DNA from: Brevundimonas vesicularis NBRC 12165 | Lineage (GTDB): Bacteria > Pseudomonadota > Alphaproteobacteria > Caulobacterales > Caulobacteraceae | DNA: 64,000 bases | Assembly: GCF_001592205.1 (NCBI RefSeq) | Contig: NZ_BCWM01000001.1 | Location: 62,001-126,000, forward strand | Direction: 5' to 3' | Shown here: piece by piece, positions 25,379-35,621 of the stretch | Layout of the letters: every line of letters starts with the position of its first letter | Position numbering within the stretch: position 1 is the stretch's first letter | Notes under the pieces: generated by a model | The model's input: the letters and a program-made list of their open reading frames with translations, nothing else | What the model was told of the DNA's origin: nothing | The model's database searches: none | Program-made: the position numbers and the translations under genes

Positions 25379-25413
25379 TGCCGCGAGGACCAGCGCCCCG
25401 GCGACGACGGGAA

Positions 25414-26178
25414 CTAGGCGTCGTAGCCCGGCGACTTGCGATCCAGTTGTCGCAGAGCGCCCGGCCAGGCCAGCGACGAGATGAACCCAATGCCGCGCCC
25501 CTGCTCCTTGGTCTCGGCCTGCGCTTCGTCCGGCGCCAGCAAGATGTGCTCGCGCCCGCCAGACAACGCCGCAACCTGCTGCGCGCAGGCCCTCTCCAGA
25601 AAGAAGATGCCGATCCATGCCTGAGCCGCCGTTTCCCCGACCGCCAGCGTGCCGTGGTTTCGCAGCAGCATCAGCGGTTTGTCCCCCAGGTCGGCGACCA
25701 GACGTTCGCGTTCGTCATGGTTCAGGGCCAACCCTTCGTACCCATGATACGCAACCTGATGCTGCAGTAAACACGCGTTCTGACTGACGGGGAGCAAACC
25801 CTCGGCCTGAGCGGCGACGCCCACGCCGTTCACTGTATGCAGATGGATGACGAACTTGGCGTCTTCGCGCGCGGCGTGGACGGCCGAGTGGATCGTGAAG
25901 CCCGCCGGATTGATGAAATAGGGCGTGTCCTGGACGATGTTCCCCTCCAGATCGACCTTCACTAGCGAAGAGGCCGTGATCTCGTCGAAGTAAAAGCCGT
26001 AGGGATTGATCAGGAAATGATGCTCCGGCCCGGGCACGCGCGCCGAGATATGGGTGAAGATCATGTCGTCCCAACCGTTCAAGGCGACCAGCCGATAGAG
26101 GGCCGCCAGCTCCACACGGACCTGCCATTCGGCTTCGGACACGCGCGACTTGATCGAGGGACTGGTTCCGTCCGCCAT
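25414..26178 (-). CDS. Class II aldolase/adducin family protein
   Basis: The 254-residue product has the fold of L-fuculose-phosphate aldolase relatives: WDDMIFTHISARVPG, INPYGFYFDEITASSLVKVDLEGNIV, and metal-binding His residues in VIHLHTVNGV and RNHGTLAVG. The class includes aldolases, epimerases and decarboxylases, so the substrate is not settled. A GGAGG site lies just before the ATG (CAGGAGGAAATC-ATG). Downstream genes on the strand give no clear pathway. Confidence 0.88.
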   Translation of the reverse strand: MADGTSPSIKSRVSEAEWQVRVELAALYRLVALNGWDDMIFTHISARVPGPEHHFLINPYGFYFDEITASSLVKVDLEGNIVQDTPYFINPAGFTIHSAVHAAREDAKFVIHLHTVNGVGVAAQAEGLLPVSQNACLLQHQVAYHGYEGLALNHDERERLVADLGDKPLMLLRNHGTLAVGETAAQAWIGIFFLERACAQQVAALSGGREHILLAPDEAQAETKEQGRGIGFISSLAWPGALRQLDRKSPGYDA

Positions 26179-26257
26179 GATTTCCTCCTGCCTCTGGATG
26201 GGCTTTTACAAACCGTCACCCCGCGCGGTCGCGTCGTCAAGCCGACAAGGCCGCCGT

Positions 26258-26270
26258 TGACGTGACGTCA
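26258..26270. promoter_or_regulatory. 13-bp perfect palindrome between aldolase and DUF2336 genes
   Basis: TGACGT-G-ACGTCA lies in the 173-base divergent intergenic region, 80 bases upstream of each start. It has the form of a dimeric regulator's operator; the protein is unknown. Confidence 0.3.
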
Positions 26271-26351
26271 CTCCCCGCAGCGGCCTTGCTTAACCCGGTC
26301 TTCATCACGCAAGCATATGGTTAAGCATCGTCGCCGGTTCGGGGAGCCGCC

Positions 26352-27476
26352 TTGTCTGTCGTTCAACTGGAGCCGCCCCGCGACGCCTGGGACGACCGGA
26401 CTGTGTCTGAGCTTCTGGCGCTGGCCAGCAGCCGTTCGGCCGACGACCGTCAGCGCCTGCTGCTGAAGGTCACCTCGTTGTGTGAATCCGATCCGCCGCC
26501 GCCCAAGGTCGCGCCGCTGCTCAGCGACATCTTCCTCGCTCTGACAGCCCAGGCCGAGCGGGATATTCGACTGGCCCTGTCCGAACGGATCGCGGGCGTC
26601 GACTGGGCGCCGCCTGCGCTGGTCAACATGCTGGCGCTGGATGAGATCGAGATCGCCCGCCCGGTCATCACCTCCAGCCCGCTTCTTCAAAACGCCGACT
26701 TGATACGCCTGCTGATCGAGGCGACGCTGGAGCATCAAATCGCCGTCGCCCGGCGCCCGCAGCTGGCGCGGCCGGTCGTGGACACGATCGTCGATCGCGC
26801 CGAACCCGTCACCATGACGGCGCTGGCGTCCAACCGTACGGCCGACATTGGCGAAGACGCCATGCGCAAGCTGGTCGATCATTCGCGCCGCATCGCGGGC
26901 CTACGGGCGCCGTTGACGCGTCACCCCAGGCTGAACGAACAACTGGCTCAGCAGCTTTATCAATGGGTCGGCCAGGCTCTGCGTCAGTCGATCGGCGAAC
27001 GCTTCCGCATCGACGACGCCCAGTTGAATGCGGCGGTTCAGGACGCGGCGGCGAAGGCTGCCGGCAGCCCGGAATGGCGCGCCATGTCCGCCCGGATGAC
27101 CGAGGATCGCGTACGCATCGACGCGGAACGACGACTGGTGGAAAAACTTCAAGCCGCCGGCCAGCTGCGCCCCGGTCTGCTGGTCCGCGCGCTACGAGAA
27201 CAGCGTTTCGAACTGTTCGAACAAACCCTGGCGGCCCTGGGCGGCTTCAGCGAGGCTCAGGTGCATCACGCCATCCGCGCGCCGACCGCCGAGCCGCTTT
27301 ACCTGGCCTGCATCGCTGTGGGCGTGGATAAGGCTGTCTTCGCCTCCCTTCTGGTCGAGGTGCGCAAGCTTTCGGGCGGAATGCCTGCCGACGGCGGCTG
27401 GAAGGCGACGCCGATGAGCGCGCACGCCGCCTCTCGCGCCTTCCATCAGATGATGCACAGGCCCGCGACCGTTTGA
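26352..27476 (+). CDS. DUF2336 domain protein
   Basis: The 374-residue, all-helical product has HEAT-like repeats in the DUF2336 style, for example [55 protein letters not shown] and [37 protein letters not shown]. The domain is found in alphaproteobacteria and has no proven role. No signal peptide. The start is TTG at 26352. It is followed by NAD kinase, and a second DUF2336 gene lies on the opposite strand at 28960-30099. Confidence 0.85.
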   Translation: MSVVQLEPPRDAWDDRTVSELLALASSRSADDRQRLLLKVTSLCESDPPPPKVAPLLSDIFLALTAQAERDIRLALSERIAGVDWAPPALVNMLALDEIEIARPVITSSPLLQNADLIRLLIEATLEHQIAVARRPQLARPVVDTIVDRAEPVTMTALASNRTADIGEDAMRKLVDHSRRIAGLRAPLTRHPRLNEQLAQQLYQWVGQALRQSIGERFRIDDAQLNAAVQDAAAKAAGSPEWRAMSARMTEDRVRIDAERRLVEKLQAAGQLRPGLLVRALREQRFELFEQTLAALGGFSEAQVHHAIRAPTAEPLYLACIAVGVDKAVFASLLVEVRKLSGGMPADGGWKATPMSAHAASRAFHQMMHRPATV

Positions 27477-27507
27477 CTCTGCGCCCCTGCTCGGGCCACG
27501 TCGCCAA

Positions 27508-28302
27508 GTGACTCAGTCAAGCTCCTCTCCCCTGCCGTCGTCGCCCCGATTGGCCTTCGTCGCCAGCGACCGGCCCGAAGCCCAGGCGGCGCGCAAGGCC
27601 TTGATCGCCCGCTATGGCGCCGTGCCCGAAGACGAGGCCGATGTGATCGTGGCCTTGGGCGGCGACGGGCAGATGCTGGAAACCCTGCACGGCAACCTGC
27701 GCCAGCGCACGCCCGTGTATGGAATGAACCGCGGCTCCGTCGGCTTTCTGATGAACGACTACGACGAGAACGGTCTGCTGGAGCGGATCGCGTCGGCCGA
27801 AAAGACCGTCATCCACCCGCTGCAGATGGATGCCTGGACCGAAAGCGGCGAGGTCCACACCGGCTTGGCCATCAACGAGGTGTCGCTGCTGCGCCAGACG
27901 CGCCAGTCGGCCAAGCTGCGCATCACCGTCGATGAGCGCGTGCGGCTGGAAGAACTGTCCTGCGACGGCTGCCTCGTCGCGACGCCTGCGGGATCGACCG
28001 CCTATAACCTGTCGGCGCACGGCCCGATCATCCCATTGGACGCCCGCATCCTGGCCCTGACGCCGATCAGCGCCTTCCGACCTCGTCGCTGGCGCGGCGC
28101 GCTGTTGTCGCACGGCGCCAAGGTGCGGTTCGAGGTTCTGGAGGCCGACAAACGCCCGGTCTCGGCGACCGCCGACAACTTCGAGGTCCGCCGTGTCGCC
28201 CGCGTCGAGGTGCGCGAGCGTCGTGACGTCACCCTGACCATGCTCTTCGATGCGGGCCGGTCGTTCGACGAACGCGTGATGGCCGAACAGTTCGCCAACT
28301 GA
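27508..28302 (+). CDS. nadK: NAD kinase
   Basis: NadK phosphorylates NAD to NADP. The 264-residue product has the GGDG motif (51-54, in [17 protein letters not shown]), the NRG-x-VGFL block (about 76-82) and the [24 protein letters not shown] block. The start is GTG. It lies 31 bases after the DUF2336 gene, and the two probably share a transcript. Confidence 0.96.
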   Translation: MTQSSSSPLPSSPRLAFVASDRPEAQAARKALIARYGAVPEDEADVIVALGGDGQMLETLHGNLRQRTPVYGMNRGSVGFLMNDYDENGLLERIASAEKTVIHPLQMDAWTESGEVHTGLAINEVSLLRQTRQSAKLRITVDERVRLEELSCDGCLVATPAGSTAYNLSAHGPIIPLDARILALTPISAFRPRRWRGALLSHGAKVRFEVLEADKRPVSATADNFEVRRVARVEVRERRDVTLTMLFDAGRSFDERVMAEQFAN

Positions 28303-28363
28303 TCGGTCACGGCTTCTTAAGCCCGCTACCGTATCTTGGCGTGAACGTCCTATGGAGCCCGCC

Positions 28364-28840
28364 ATGAGCAATCCGGCGCAGATCACCCCTCCGACCAACT
28401 CGCTGCGGCTCAAGGTCGGCGGCGGCTTCGGCATCAACGCCGACGCCATCGCTCGTGCAGAGGAGGCGCTGAAAGCCATGTCGGCCCAGTTCGGCCAGTG
28501 GCTGAACGACGAGATCGTCAAGCTGGACAAGGCGCAGGCCGACATCCGTGAGCAGGGCTACACCCCCGTCACCGCAGAGGCTCTATATTTCCGCGCTCAT
28601 GATCTGAAGGGCTTGGGCACGACCTATGAATATCCGCTGGTGACGCGCATCGCTGGTTCGCTGTGCAAGATGCTGGACGACGCTGATCGCCGCATGACCG
28701 CGCCCATCGCCATTCTGGACGCCCACATCGACGCTATCCGCGCCGTGGTCCGCGACCAGATCAAGACCGACGAACATCCGACCGGCCGCGCCCTGGCCGA
28801 GACCCTGGAAGCGCGCGTCGCAGATCACCTCGCAGGCTGA
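28364..28840 (+). CDS. Histidine phosphotransfer (Hpt)-domain protein
   Basis: The 158-residue helical product carries the Hpt signature AHDLKGLG, with the phosphorylatable His at residue 79 (A-H-D-L-K-G). The helices around it (EALYFRAHDLKGLGTTYEYPLVTRIAGSLCKML) match Hpt four-helix bundles. It has no kinase or receiver domain, so it would relay phosphate between a hybrid kinase and a response regulator. It is not ChpT, which has a different dimer fold and ATPase-like domain. The ATG at 28364 is preferred over one four codons earlier. Confidence 0.8.
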   Translation: MSNPAQITPPTNSLRLKVGGGFGINADAIARAEEALKAMSAQFGQWLNDEIVKLDKAQADIREQGYTPVTAEALYFRAHDLKGLGTTYEYPLVTRIAGSLCKMLDDADRRMTAPIAILDAHIDAIRAVVRDQIKTDEHPTGRALAETLEARVADHLAG

Positions 28841-28858
28841 AGTCCCTCCAGCCGTTTG

Positions 28859-28894
28859 CGAAAGGTCCGTCGTCTCCGGCGGGCCTTTTTCTTT
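28859..28894 (+). terminator. Rho-independent terminator after the Hpt gene
   Basis: AGGTCCGTCG and CGGCGGGCCT form an imperfect stem with G-T pairs around TCTC, followed by TTTTTCTTT. Further downstream GAGCCTGAT (28895-28903) and ATCAGGCTC (28945-28953) form a wider inverted pair enclosing ATCGC-TTC-GCGAT (28916-28928). Confidence 0.7.
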
Positions 28895-28959
28895 GAGCCT
28901 GATCGGTCGAAACAAATCGCTTCGCGATCTCGTCGATGCCGTGAATCAGGCTCTCAGGA

Positions 28960-30099
28960 TCAGGCCGCGTTGGCGGCGGTCAGGCTGAGCGACGGCGACT
29001 GATCCAGCCGCTCCATCAGATAGGCCAGATCGTCGCGCAGTACGGCCGGACGCTGGGTCAGGAACCGCTCCAGCATCTGATCGCGGAAATAGGCGCTCGA
29101 CGTATCGATCCCCTCCGCCGCCAGCGCACGCCAGGTGTCGACGCCCGCGCGGAAGGCCTGGAACAGGCGCGGCGGCAAACCCGCGCGGTCATAGATGGCC
29201 TTCAGCCCCAGCGGACCGGCGTCATGCACCATCAGCCAGGCGCGGTGATGGGGCGTGTTGGCCAGTTCGGCCAACCCATATTCGAACATCGCCATCTGAC
29301 CCCGCGCCAGTCCGCGCAGCAGCAGCGATGCGTTCAGGACGCGACGGGCGTTCAACTGGGCCATGAAAGCCGCAAGATCGGTGCTGACGCTGGCCTGATC
29401 GACCAGATCGACCGTCATCCGCTCACGAGAGTATTGGGCCAGACGGATCGCCGTTTCCGGAGCCACAGCGTGATGGCTGATCAGATGTTCGCGCACCGCC
29501 TCGCTGGCGAGTTGGATCAACCGTTCGGTCACATGCAGCGGCAGGACCTGGCGATAGGCTACGGCGGTCAGGACTTCAGCCGCTTCGGTGAAACGATCCA
29601 CGACGGTCGCCAGCGCGCCTTCGGACAGGTCGGCGTTGTCGTTCGCCGCCAAGGTGCGAACCGACTGCTCGCAGCCTTCGGCCGCGAGCACCGTCGCGAC
29701 ATCGCGCGACACCCGCGCCCGCCCCGCCACGGCGACCTGACGCACGACCGATCCGGCGCGCACGATCTCGATCAGATCCTCGTCGCTGAACGCCGGCGAC
29801 GAGGCGATGATCGGCAGGGCGATGCTGTCCAGATCGCCGGCCAGTTTGCGCGCCACGTCATTGGGAATCAGATCGGACGCCTTCAGCGTCACGGCCATAG
29901 CGCGACGCACCAGTTCGGCGGCGTCATTGGCCAGCAGACGCAGGATTTTCTGCGCCGCCGCCCGGTCGTCCTCATTCAGTTCCGCGCGCTCCATGTTGCG
30001 GCACAGCTTGTGCGCCGCTTCGGCCCGCTCATCGTCGTCCGTCGCCTTGATCAGGCGTCGAATGTCCACTTCTGTCAGGCGGGCGCGGAAGGCGGTCAT
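28960..30099 (-). CDS. Second DUF2336 domain protein
   Basis: The 379-residue helical product has DUF2336-type repeats: VDIRRLIKATDDDERAEAAHKLC at the start, LIPNDVARKLAGDLDSIALPIIASSPAFSDEDLIEIV and a C-terminal LLRGLARGQMAMFEYGLAELAN. It is a diverged paralogue of the 26352-27476 protein, on the opposite strand with nadK and the Hpt gene between. The upstream region has a near-match to a CtrA box at 30151-30165. Function unknown. Confidence 0.85.
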   Translation of the reverse strand: MTAFRARLTEVDIRRLIKATDDDERAEAAHKLCRNMERAELNEDDRAAAQKILRLLANDAAELVRRAMAVTLKASDLIPNDVARKLAGDLDSIALPIIASSPAFSDEDLIEIVRAGSVVRQVAVAGRARVSRDVATVLAAEGCEQSVRTLAANDNADLSEGALATVVDRFTEAAEVLTAVAYRQVLPLHVTERLIQLASEAVREHLISHHAVAPETAIRLAQYSRERMTVDLVDQASVSTDLAAFMAQLNARRVLNASLLLRGLARGQMAMFEYGLAELANTPHHRAWLMVHDAGPLGLKAIYDRAGLPPRLFQAFRAGVDTWRALAAEGIDTSSAYFRDQMLERFLTQRPAVLRDDLAYLMERLDQSPSLSLTAANAA

Positions 30100-30150
30100 G
30101 GACGGCTCGTGATGGAATCGGACGTTGATCCCAGAATGAGACTGCCATGC

Positions 30151-30165
30151 TTAACGGGCGGTTTA
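30151..30165. promoter_or_regulatory. Near-match CtrA box upstream of the second DUF2336 gene
   Basis: TTAA-N7-TTTA differs by one base from the CtrA consensus TTAA-N7-TTAA. It lies 52-66 bases upstream of the DUF2336 start at 30099. Confidence 0.35.
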
Positions 30166-30187
30166 CCATCGGTTGCAATGCGACGAC

Positions 30188-30985
30188 TCAGGTCGATTCC
30201 TTGCCATTTGGCGAGAAAGCGCCGCCGAAGCCGCTGCTGGACGATCCATCCTGACCGAGCAATAGCGCCAGAAGGCCTTGATCCTGCTTCAGCCGATCCA
30301 GACGTGCGGCCAGCATCTGGTCCTTGTCGCTCAGGTTCGGCACGGCGTATTTCGTCTCGCCGGCTCCGGCGGCGGGTGCGCCCTCGCCTGCCGTGCGCTG
30401 CAGATTGGCGTGGACCTCGGCGACCGTGGCGGCGCGTCCATTGCGATAGAAGATGCTGCGGTTGGCCCGCGCAGCGTCGGGGAACAGCGCTGCGGCGCTG
30501 CCGCCCGGATTACGATCCATCGCCTCCATCAAACCGGCGGCCCCAGCCGGCCCCAGGAAATGAGCCGCATACAGATCGCCTGCGCCCGGTTCCTTGCCCG
30601 TACGTCCGCGCAGATAGGCGGCATTGGACGCCGTCAACTCAGCCGCCATGGTCGAGGCCGCATGGGGATCGAACCGCAGGTCCAGCACCACGTTACGCGC
30701 CGAACCCTCGACGCGCCAACGTCCGTCCGACCCGCGATGGATCAGATCGGCGTATTGGCCGTAGCCGTGTTGGGCCCCGTGCTGCTTGACCGTGCCCAGC
30801 CAAGTCTGTTCGATGAATTGAAACAGGCCGGCGGCCGACGAGGTCGGGGCCTTGGCCGACGGGTTCATCGCGCTCTCGCGCCGCGCGGTCTTGACCAGGA
30901 AGTCATAGTCCACGCCAACGGCGTTCGACGCGCGCCGGATGGCCGCCTCTACTCCGCCTGTCGATGGAATCGCTCCGACACCCAT
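30188..30985 (-). CDS. Lytic transglycosylase SLT-domain protein
   Basis: The 265-residue product has an SLT domain at the N-terminus: [22 protein letters not shown] with catalytic Glu37, then [16 protein letters not shown]. Lytic transglycosylases cut peptidoglycan between MurNAc and GlcNAc, often to let flagella or pili through. No clear signal peptide is present; export may use another route, as for some flagellar muramidases. The C-terminal 80 residues are disordered. A perfect CtrA box starts 24 bases upstream of its ATG, which suggests cell-cycle control. Confidence 0.85.
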   Translation of the reverse strand: MGVGAIPSTGGVEAAIRRASNAVGVDYDFLVKTARRESAMNPSAKAPTSSAAGLFQFIEQTWLGTVKQHGAQHGYGQYADLIHRGSDGRWRVEGSARNVVLDLRFDPHAASTMAAELTASNAAYLRGRTGKEPGAGDLYAAHFLGPAGAAGLMEAMDRNPGGSAAALFPDAARANRSIFYRNGRAATVAEVHANLQRTAGEGAPAAGAGETKYAVPNLSDKDQMLAARLDRLKQDQGLLALLLGQDGSSSSGFGGAFSPNGKEST

Positions 30986-31008
30986 GTGCGAAGGGTCGGC
31001 GAACGTAG

Positions 31009-31042
31009 TTAACCAACTCTTAATTCTTAACGGCCGCGTTAA
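31009..31042. promoter_or_regulatory. CtrA-binding box plus a second TTAA pair between the SLT gene and tonB
   Basis: TTAA-CCAACTC-TTAA (31009-31023) is a perfect TTAA-N7-TTAA CtrA box. TTAA-N8-TTAA (31027-31042) follows, one base too wide. They lie 24-57 bases upstream of the SLT transglycosylase and about 110 bases upstream of tonB. CtrA is the master cell-cycle regulator in Caulobacterales. Confidence 0.6.
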
Positions 31043-31151
31043 CGCCTCGACCTTCGTCGAACGGGAAAACTTCGCCGTAAAGCCGCCACAACCTGCGCGC
31101 TCAACTTCCAGTTACGGGCGCTGCGGGGGCGGTGAACGAGGGAGTGACGTT

Positions 31152-31883
31152 ATGATGATCCGTGCTGCCGGTGGTCCCGGCTTGATCAGCCCGATCGACT
31201 TCGGGGAACGCAAGAAACCCATCCCGCGCTGGATGCTGGGCGCCATCGGCGTCTCGGTCGTCCTGCACGTTGCGGCGGGGGTGGCGCTTTATAATCAGAG
31301 GTTCGAGTTGAGTGCGGCGCCCATTGACGACATCCTCGACCCGCCGGTCTCGGTGATGATGGCGCCGCCCAAACCCAAGCCCTTGCCCACGCCTGAAACG
31401 GCGGCGCCGCCAACGCCCATTCACAAGTCGGCGATCCCCGTGCCCTCGACGGTGCAGACGATCCCGCTGACGCCGCCCGAGCCCGGCGTCGTGACCGCTC
31501 AACCCGGTCTGCCGACCATCAGCGTCGCTCCCACCGGCGTCGAGGGCGGCACGGCAACCGTCGAGACGCCACCGCGCCCGCCGTCGGTGATCAACAATCC
31601 AACTTGGGCCAGCCGGCCTTCGGCGGCGCAGATGGCGCGGGCTTATCCGACCCGCGCCGCAGAGAACGGCACGCCGGGTTCGGCGACGCTCAGTTGCGTG
31701 GTCAATGCGGACGGCGGCCTGAACGGCTGCCGGGTCGTGGGCGAAACACCGAGCGGCCAGGGCTTCGGCCGCGCCGCGCAGAGCCTGACGCGGTCGTTCC
31801 GCATGAACCCGCGCACCGTTGACGGCCGGCCTGTCGACGGCGCGACCGTCAACTTCACCGTCCGGTTCGCGATGGAAGGCTAG
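31152..31883 (+). CDS. tonB: TonB-family energy transducer
   Basis: The 243-residue product has a cytoplasmic N-terminus, one membrane anchor (about 28-46, [20 protein letters not shown] with the conserved His), a long Pro-rich linker (about 60-140) that spans the periplasm and a C-terminal TonB domain (about 150-240, ending [10 protein letters not shown]). It passes energy from ExbB-ExbD to outer-membrane receptors. No exbB or exbD is next to it. The ATG at 31152 follows GAGGGAG; a longer frame is a shadow. Confidence 0.88.
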   Translation: MMIRAAGGPGLISPIDFGERKKPIPRWMLGAIGVSVVLHVAAGVALYNQRFELSAAPIDDILDPPVSVMMAPPKPKPLPTPETAAPPTPIHKSAIPVPSTVQTIPLTPPEPGVVTAQPGLPTISVAPTGVEGGTATVETPPRPPSVINNPTWASRPSAAQMARAYPTRAAENGTPGSATLSCVVNADGGLNGCRVVGETPSGQGFGRAAQSLTRSFRMNPRTVDGRPVDGATVNFTVRFAMEG

Positions 31884-32893
31884 AACCGACCAGGGTCGAG
31901 GGCGCGGGCGTGTGGCGACGCCGTCCGCCCCTCGATCGCATCGGCGACCACGGCGCCGACCAAGGGCCCCAGCAGCCAGCCGTTTCGACGCGGCGCCAAG
32001 GCCATAAACAGGCCCTCTTCGCCGGGCGCCGCGCCCGCGAGCGGCAGGCCATCCGCCGTCGCGCCGCGAATGCCGACGCGCCATTCGATAAACAGCGGCT
32101 CAGGCGACCGACCCAGCGCAGCCCAAGCCGCCTGGGTCAGGCGTTCGGACGCCTTGGCATCCGGCGCCGTATCCCGCCGCCCAGGCTCCATCGTCGCTCC
32201 GATGACCGCACCCGAGGCCATTGGCGCGACATAGGCGCCCGGCCCGCGCACAACATGATCGACAAGATGTCCGGCTGTCACACCGATCTGTCCGCCGATC
32301 GGCTGAATCTCCTCGATCAAACGGCGCGCGGTCTCGGGCAGACCAATGATGGCGTCACCGGCGCCGGTGGCCAGCACGACCCCCTCCGCATCCAGCCATC
32401 GATCACCGACTTTGAGCCGCCAGCCGCCATCGGTGCGGGCGATCGTTGTTACCGTCCCGGCCACCACAGCCGCGCCCAGCGCCTGCTTCAGCGCCGCCAG
32501 AGCCTGTGGCGGCTCGACCTGACAATCGTCGTCGGTCGTGACGCTGGCGCCATCGCGCCGCGCGTCGAAGCCCAGCGCGCGCAACCGCGCCTCAATCACC
32601 TCCACATCGCCGCCTCGCCATTCGGCGGGTCGACGCTCCAGAGCGATGCCGGCCACCCTCGCGAACTTGGGCCACAGGTCGCGTCCCGCCCGAAACAGCT
32701 GCGCGCGATCAACCGACACGTCTTCGATGGCTGATTCCATCGCCGGGGCGATCATCCCCGCAGCCACCAGGGAGGCGTTCACCTCGCCGGGATCGACCAC
32801 CAACACCGCACGGCCGCGCCGATGCAGTTCAAACGCCGTGCAGAGGCCCAGCACGCCAGCGCCGACGATCACGATGGGAGAGGAAGACGTCAC
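31880..32893 (-). CDS. FAD-dependent amino-acid oxidase (ThiO/DadA-like)
   Basis: The 337-residue product begins with a Rossmann FAD-binding motif ([21 protein letters not shown], GxGxxG at 11-16) and ends with the matching motif of the glycine oxidase/D-amino-acid oxidase group ([32 protein letters not shown]). ThiO makes the imine used in thiazole synthesis; DadA-type enzymes deaminate D-amino acids. Nothing in the neighbourhood decides between them. It overlaps the tonB stop by 4 bases, convergently. Confidence 0.8.
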   Translation of the reverse strand: MTSSSPIVIVGAGVLGLCTAFELHRRGRAVLVVDPGEVNASLVAAGMIAPAMESAIEDVSVDRAQLFRAGRDLWPKFARVAGIALERRPAEWRGGDVEVIEARLRALGFDARRDGASVTTDDDCQVEPPQALAALKQALGAAVVAGTVTTIARTDGGWRLKVGDRWLDAEGVVLATGAGDAIIGLPETARRLIEEIQPIGGQIGVTAGHLVDHVVRGPGAYVAPMASGAVIGATMEPGRRDTAPDAKASERLTQAAWAALGRSPEPLFIEWRVGIRGATADGLPLAGAAPGEEGLFMALAPRRNGWLLGPLVGAVVADAIEGRTASPHARALDPGRF

Positions 32894-32941
32894 AAGCCGT
32901 CTGATTGACCCGCAACGTCCCTATTGCAAGATGGCTTTCGC

Positions 32942-34789
32942 CTATTCCGCCGCCATCGAGGCCGCGCCGGCGTCGTCCAGACGCGCGACCAGGGCCGCGT
33001 GCTGGTTCCACAGGGCAGTCGGCAGTCGATCGTCGAACTGGCGATAGAAGTGGGGGATCAATGCCGCCTCTTCGGCCCAGACGCCTGCATCCACGTCCAA
33101 CAGGGTCGACAACTGCGCCGGCGTCAAGTCCAGGCCTGACAGGTCCAACGCGGAGACGGACGGCACGCGCCCGACCGCCGTATCAACCGCCTCGGCCTCG
33201 CCGTCGATCCGCTCGCTGATCCATTTTAAAACACGAACGTTGTCGCCAAAACCGGGCCAGACGAAGCGGCCGTCCTGATCCTTTCTGAACCAGTTGACGA
33301 AGAAGATGCGCGGCAGTTTGGAGGCGTCTCGCCCCTGCCCCATCTTCAGCCAGTGGGCGAAATAGTCGCCCATGTTGTAGCCGCAGAACGGCAGCATGGC
33401 GAAGGGATCGCGGCGCAGTTCGCCGACCTTGTTCTCGGCCGCCGCCGTGCCTTCGGACGCCACGGTCGAGCCCATGAAGACGCCGTGCTCCCAATCGAAG
33501 GCTTCGGTCACCAACGGCACGGCGCTGGCGCGACGACCGCCGAACAGAATCGCGTCGATCGGCACGCCCTTGGGATCTTCCCATTCCGGCGCGATGGCCG
33601 GGCATTGGCTGGCGGGCGCCGCGAAACGGGCGTTGGGGTGCGCGGCGGGTTCGCCGGACGCGGGATCGTGCGGATGTCCCTTCCAGTTCGTCAGGCCCTC
33701 AGGCGCCTGTTTCGTCAGCCCCTCCCACCAGACGTCGCCATCGTTGGTCAGGGCGGTGTTGGTGAAGATGGTGTTGGAGGCCAGAGTCTCCAGCGCATTG
33801 TGATTGGTGTTGCGGCTGGTGCCCGGCGCGACGCCGAAGAATCCGGCCTCGGGATTGACCGCATACAGCCGCCCGTCGTCGCCGAACCGCATCCAGGCGA
33901 TGTCGTCGCCGATGGTCTCGGCCTTCCAGCCCGGCAGGCTGGGCTGCAACATGGCCAGGTTGGTCTTGCCGCACGCGCTGGGGAAGGCGGCGGCGACGTA
34001 TTTCGCCCGGCCCTTCGGATCCGTCAGCTTCAGGATCAGCATATGCTCGGCCAGCCATCCCTCATCGCGAGCCATGATCGAGGCGATGCGCAGAGCGTAG
34101 CATTTCTTGCCCAACAGGGCGTTGCCGCCATAGCCCGAGCCATAGGACCAGATTTCCCGCGTCTCGGGGAAATGCACGATCCATTTGTCGTCGTTGCAGG
34201 GCCAGGGCACGTCCGCCTGACTGTCGGCCAGCGGCGCACCCAGCGTATGGACGGCCGGCACGAAGACGCCCTTATCGCCCAACTGATCCAGCGCCGATTT
34301 ACCCATACGGGTCATCACGCCCATCGACAGGGCGACATAGCCGCTGTCGGTAATCTCTACGCCCAGGGCGCTAATCTCGGATCCTAGCGGGCCCATGCAG
34401 AACGGGACGACATACATCGTCCGCCCGGCCATGCAGCCGTCGAACAGACCGTCTAGACGGGCGCGCATCTCAATCGGATCGGCCCAGTTATTGGTCGGGC
34501 CAGCGTCAGCCTTGTCGTCCGAGCAGATGAAGGTGCGGCTCTCCACGCGCGCGACGTCGCGCGGATCGGAGGCGGCGTAGTAGCAGCCCGGCCGCTTGGT
34601 CTGATCCAGCGCCTTCAGCGTGCCCTTGGCCAGCAGGTCGGCCGTAATGGCTTCTTTCTCGTCCTCGGAGCCGTCGCACCAATGGACCTTGGCGGGCTTG
34701 GTCAGGGCGGCGATCTGCTCGATCCAGGCGATCAGCCCGGCATGGGCGGTGGGCGCCGGGCGCAATCCGGGCGTAGTGAGAATGGACAA
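32942..34789 (-). CDS. pckG: Phosphoenolpyruvate carboxykinase (GTP)
   Basis: The 615-residue product is the GTP-dependent enzyme that converts oxaloacetate to phosphoenolpyruvate for gluconeogenesis. The P-loop FPSACGKTN (269-277) holds the active-site Cys of this class. Further blocks: [10 protein letters not shown] (128-137), [18 protein letters not shown] and [16 protein letters not shown]. The start is TTG with AGGAG six bases before it. It stands alone, divergent from the DUF938 gene. Confidence 0.97.
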   Translation of the reverse strand: MSILTTPGLRPAPTAHAGLIAWIEQIAALTKPAKVHWCDGSEDEKEAITADLLAKGTLKALDQTKRPGCYYAASDPRDVARVESRTFICSDDKADAGPTNNWADPIEMRARLDGLFDGCMAGRTMYVVPFCMGPLGSEISALGVEITDSGYVALSMGVMTRMGKSALDQLGDKGVFVPAVHTLGAPLADSQADVPWPCNDDKWIVHFPETREIWSYGSGYGGNALLGKKCYALRIASIMARDEGWLAEHMLILKLTDPKGRAKYVAAAFPSACGKTNLAMLQPSLPGWKAETIGDDIAWMRFGDDGRLYAVNPEAGFFGVAPGTSRNTNHNALETLASNTIFTNTALTNDGDVWWEGLTKQAPEGLTNWKGHPHDPASGEPAAHPNARFAAPASQCPAIAPEWEDPKGVPIDAILFGGRRASAVPLVTEAFDWEHGVFMGSTVASEGTAAAENKVGELRRDPFAMLPFCGYNMGDYFAHWLKMGQGRDASKLPRIFFVNWFRKDQDGRFVWPGFGDNVRVLKWISERIDGEAEAVDTAVGRVPSVSALDLSGLDLTPAQLSTLLDVDAGVWAEEAALIPHFYRQFDDRLPTALWNQHAALVARLDDAGAASMAAE

Positions 34790-34899
34790 GGGCGTCTCCT
34801 GAGCGAAAAGGTCCGACGATCTGACGCCGTCGTGGCCTTCAGAGCGTGACGATCACGCACTGTTACAAGCGAATTGCGCCGGGCCTCGGGGATCGTCAA

Positions 34900-34921
34900 G
34901 TTGCGCAAAAAATGCACAAAC
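34900..34921. promoter_or_regulatory. Imperfect inverted repeat between pckG and the DUF938 gene
   Basis: TTGCGCA-AAAAA-TGCACAA (34901-34919) has 7-bp arms with one mismatch. It lies in the 196-base divergent region, 110 bases from pckG and 65 bases from the methyltransferase start. Operator-like; the regulator is unknown. Confidence 0.3.
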
Positions 34922-34985
34922 AACCGGCCTTTCGCGGTGAGAAATCGCAGATGTGTTCGTCGCGTTTCGACGATACTTAGGACGA

Positions 34986-35621
34986 ATGAACAGCCTGGAC
35001 TCCATCACCGTCTTGCCGGACGGCGCACTGACATCGCCCGCTGCGCGGCGCAATGCCGAGGCGATTCTTCGCGTGCTCCGCGCCCATCTGTCGGCGCGTG
35101 GATCGGTGCTCGAGATCGCGTCCGGATCGGGCGAACACGCCGCCGCCTTCGCCGCCGCCCTGCCGGATCTGGACTGGACGCCCAGCGACCCCAGCGATCA
35201 GGCCCGCGAAAGCATCGCCGCCTGGAGCCGCCAGCTCGATCTGTCGAACCTGAAACCGCCGTTGGCGCTCGACGCCGGCGACCCCACGACATGGCCAGCC
35301 GACACGTTTGACACTCTGTATTGTGCGAACATGACGCACATCAGCCCCTGGTCGGCGACCGAGGGGCTGATGGATCTGGCCGGTCGGGTCTTGCGACGGC
35401 CCGGCGGCCTGCTGGCGCTTTACGGCCCCTACCGCGAGGCCAAGGTTCCGCTGGCGGAGTCGAACGCGGCCTTCGAGGCCAGTCTGAAGGCGCGAAACGT
35501 GCAATGGGGTTTGCGTGATCGCGAAGCGGTCGAGGCCCTAGCCCGCTCGCATGGCCTTGCGGCCACGCTGCGGGTTCAGATGCCGGCGAACAACCTCATT
35601 TTGCTGTTCCGCGCCGTCTGA
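34986..35621 (+). CDS. DUF938 family SAM-dependent methyltransferase-like protein
   Basis: The 211-residue product shows motif I LEIASGSGEHAAAFAAALP (about 37-55), then DPSDQARESIAAW, FDTLYCANMTHISPW and a C-terminal FEASLKARNVQWGLRDREAVEALA block. DUF938 proteins are methyltransferase-fold proteins with unknown substrates. The ATG at 34986 gives the usual start. It ends one base before the convergent DJ-1-like gene. Confidence 0.85.
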   Translation: MNSLDSITVLPDGALTSPAARRNAEAILRVLRAHLSARGSVLEIASGSGEHAAAFAAALPDLDWTPSDPSDQARESIAAWSRQLDLSNLKPPLALDAGDPTTWPADTFDTLYCANMTHISPWSATEGLMDLAGRVLRRPGGLLALYGPYREAKVPLAESNAAFEASLKARNVQWGLRDREAVEALARSHGLAATLRVQMPANNLILLFRAV

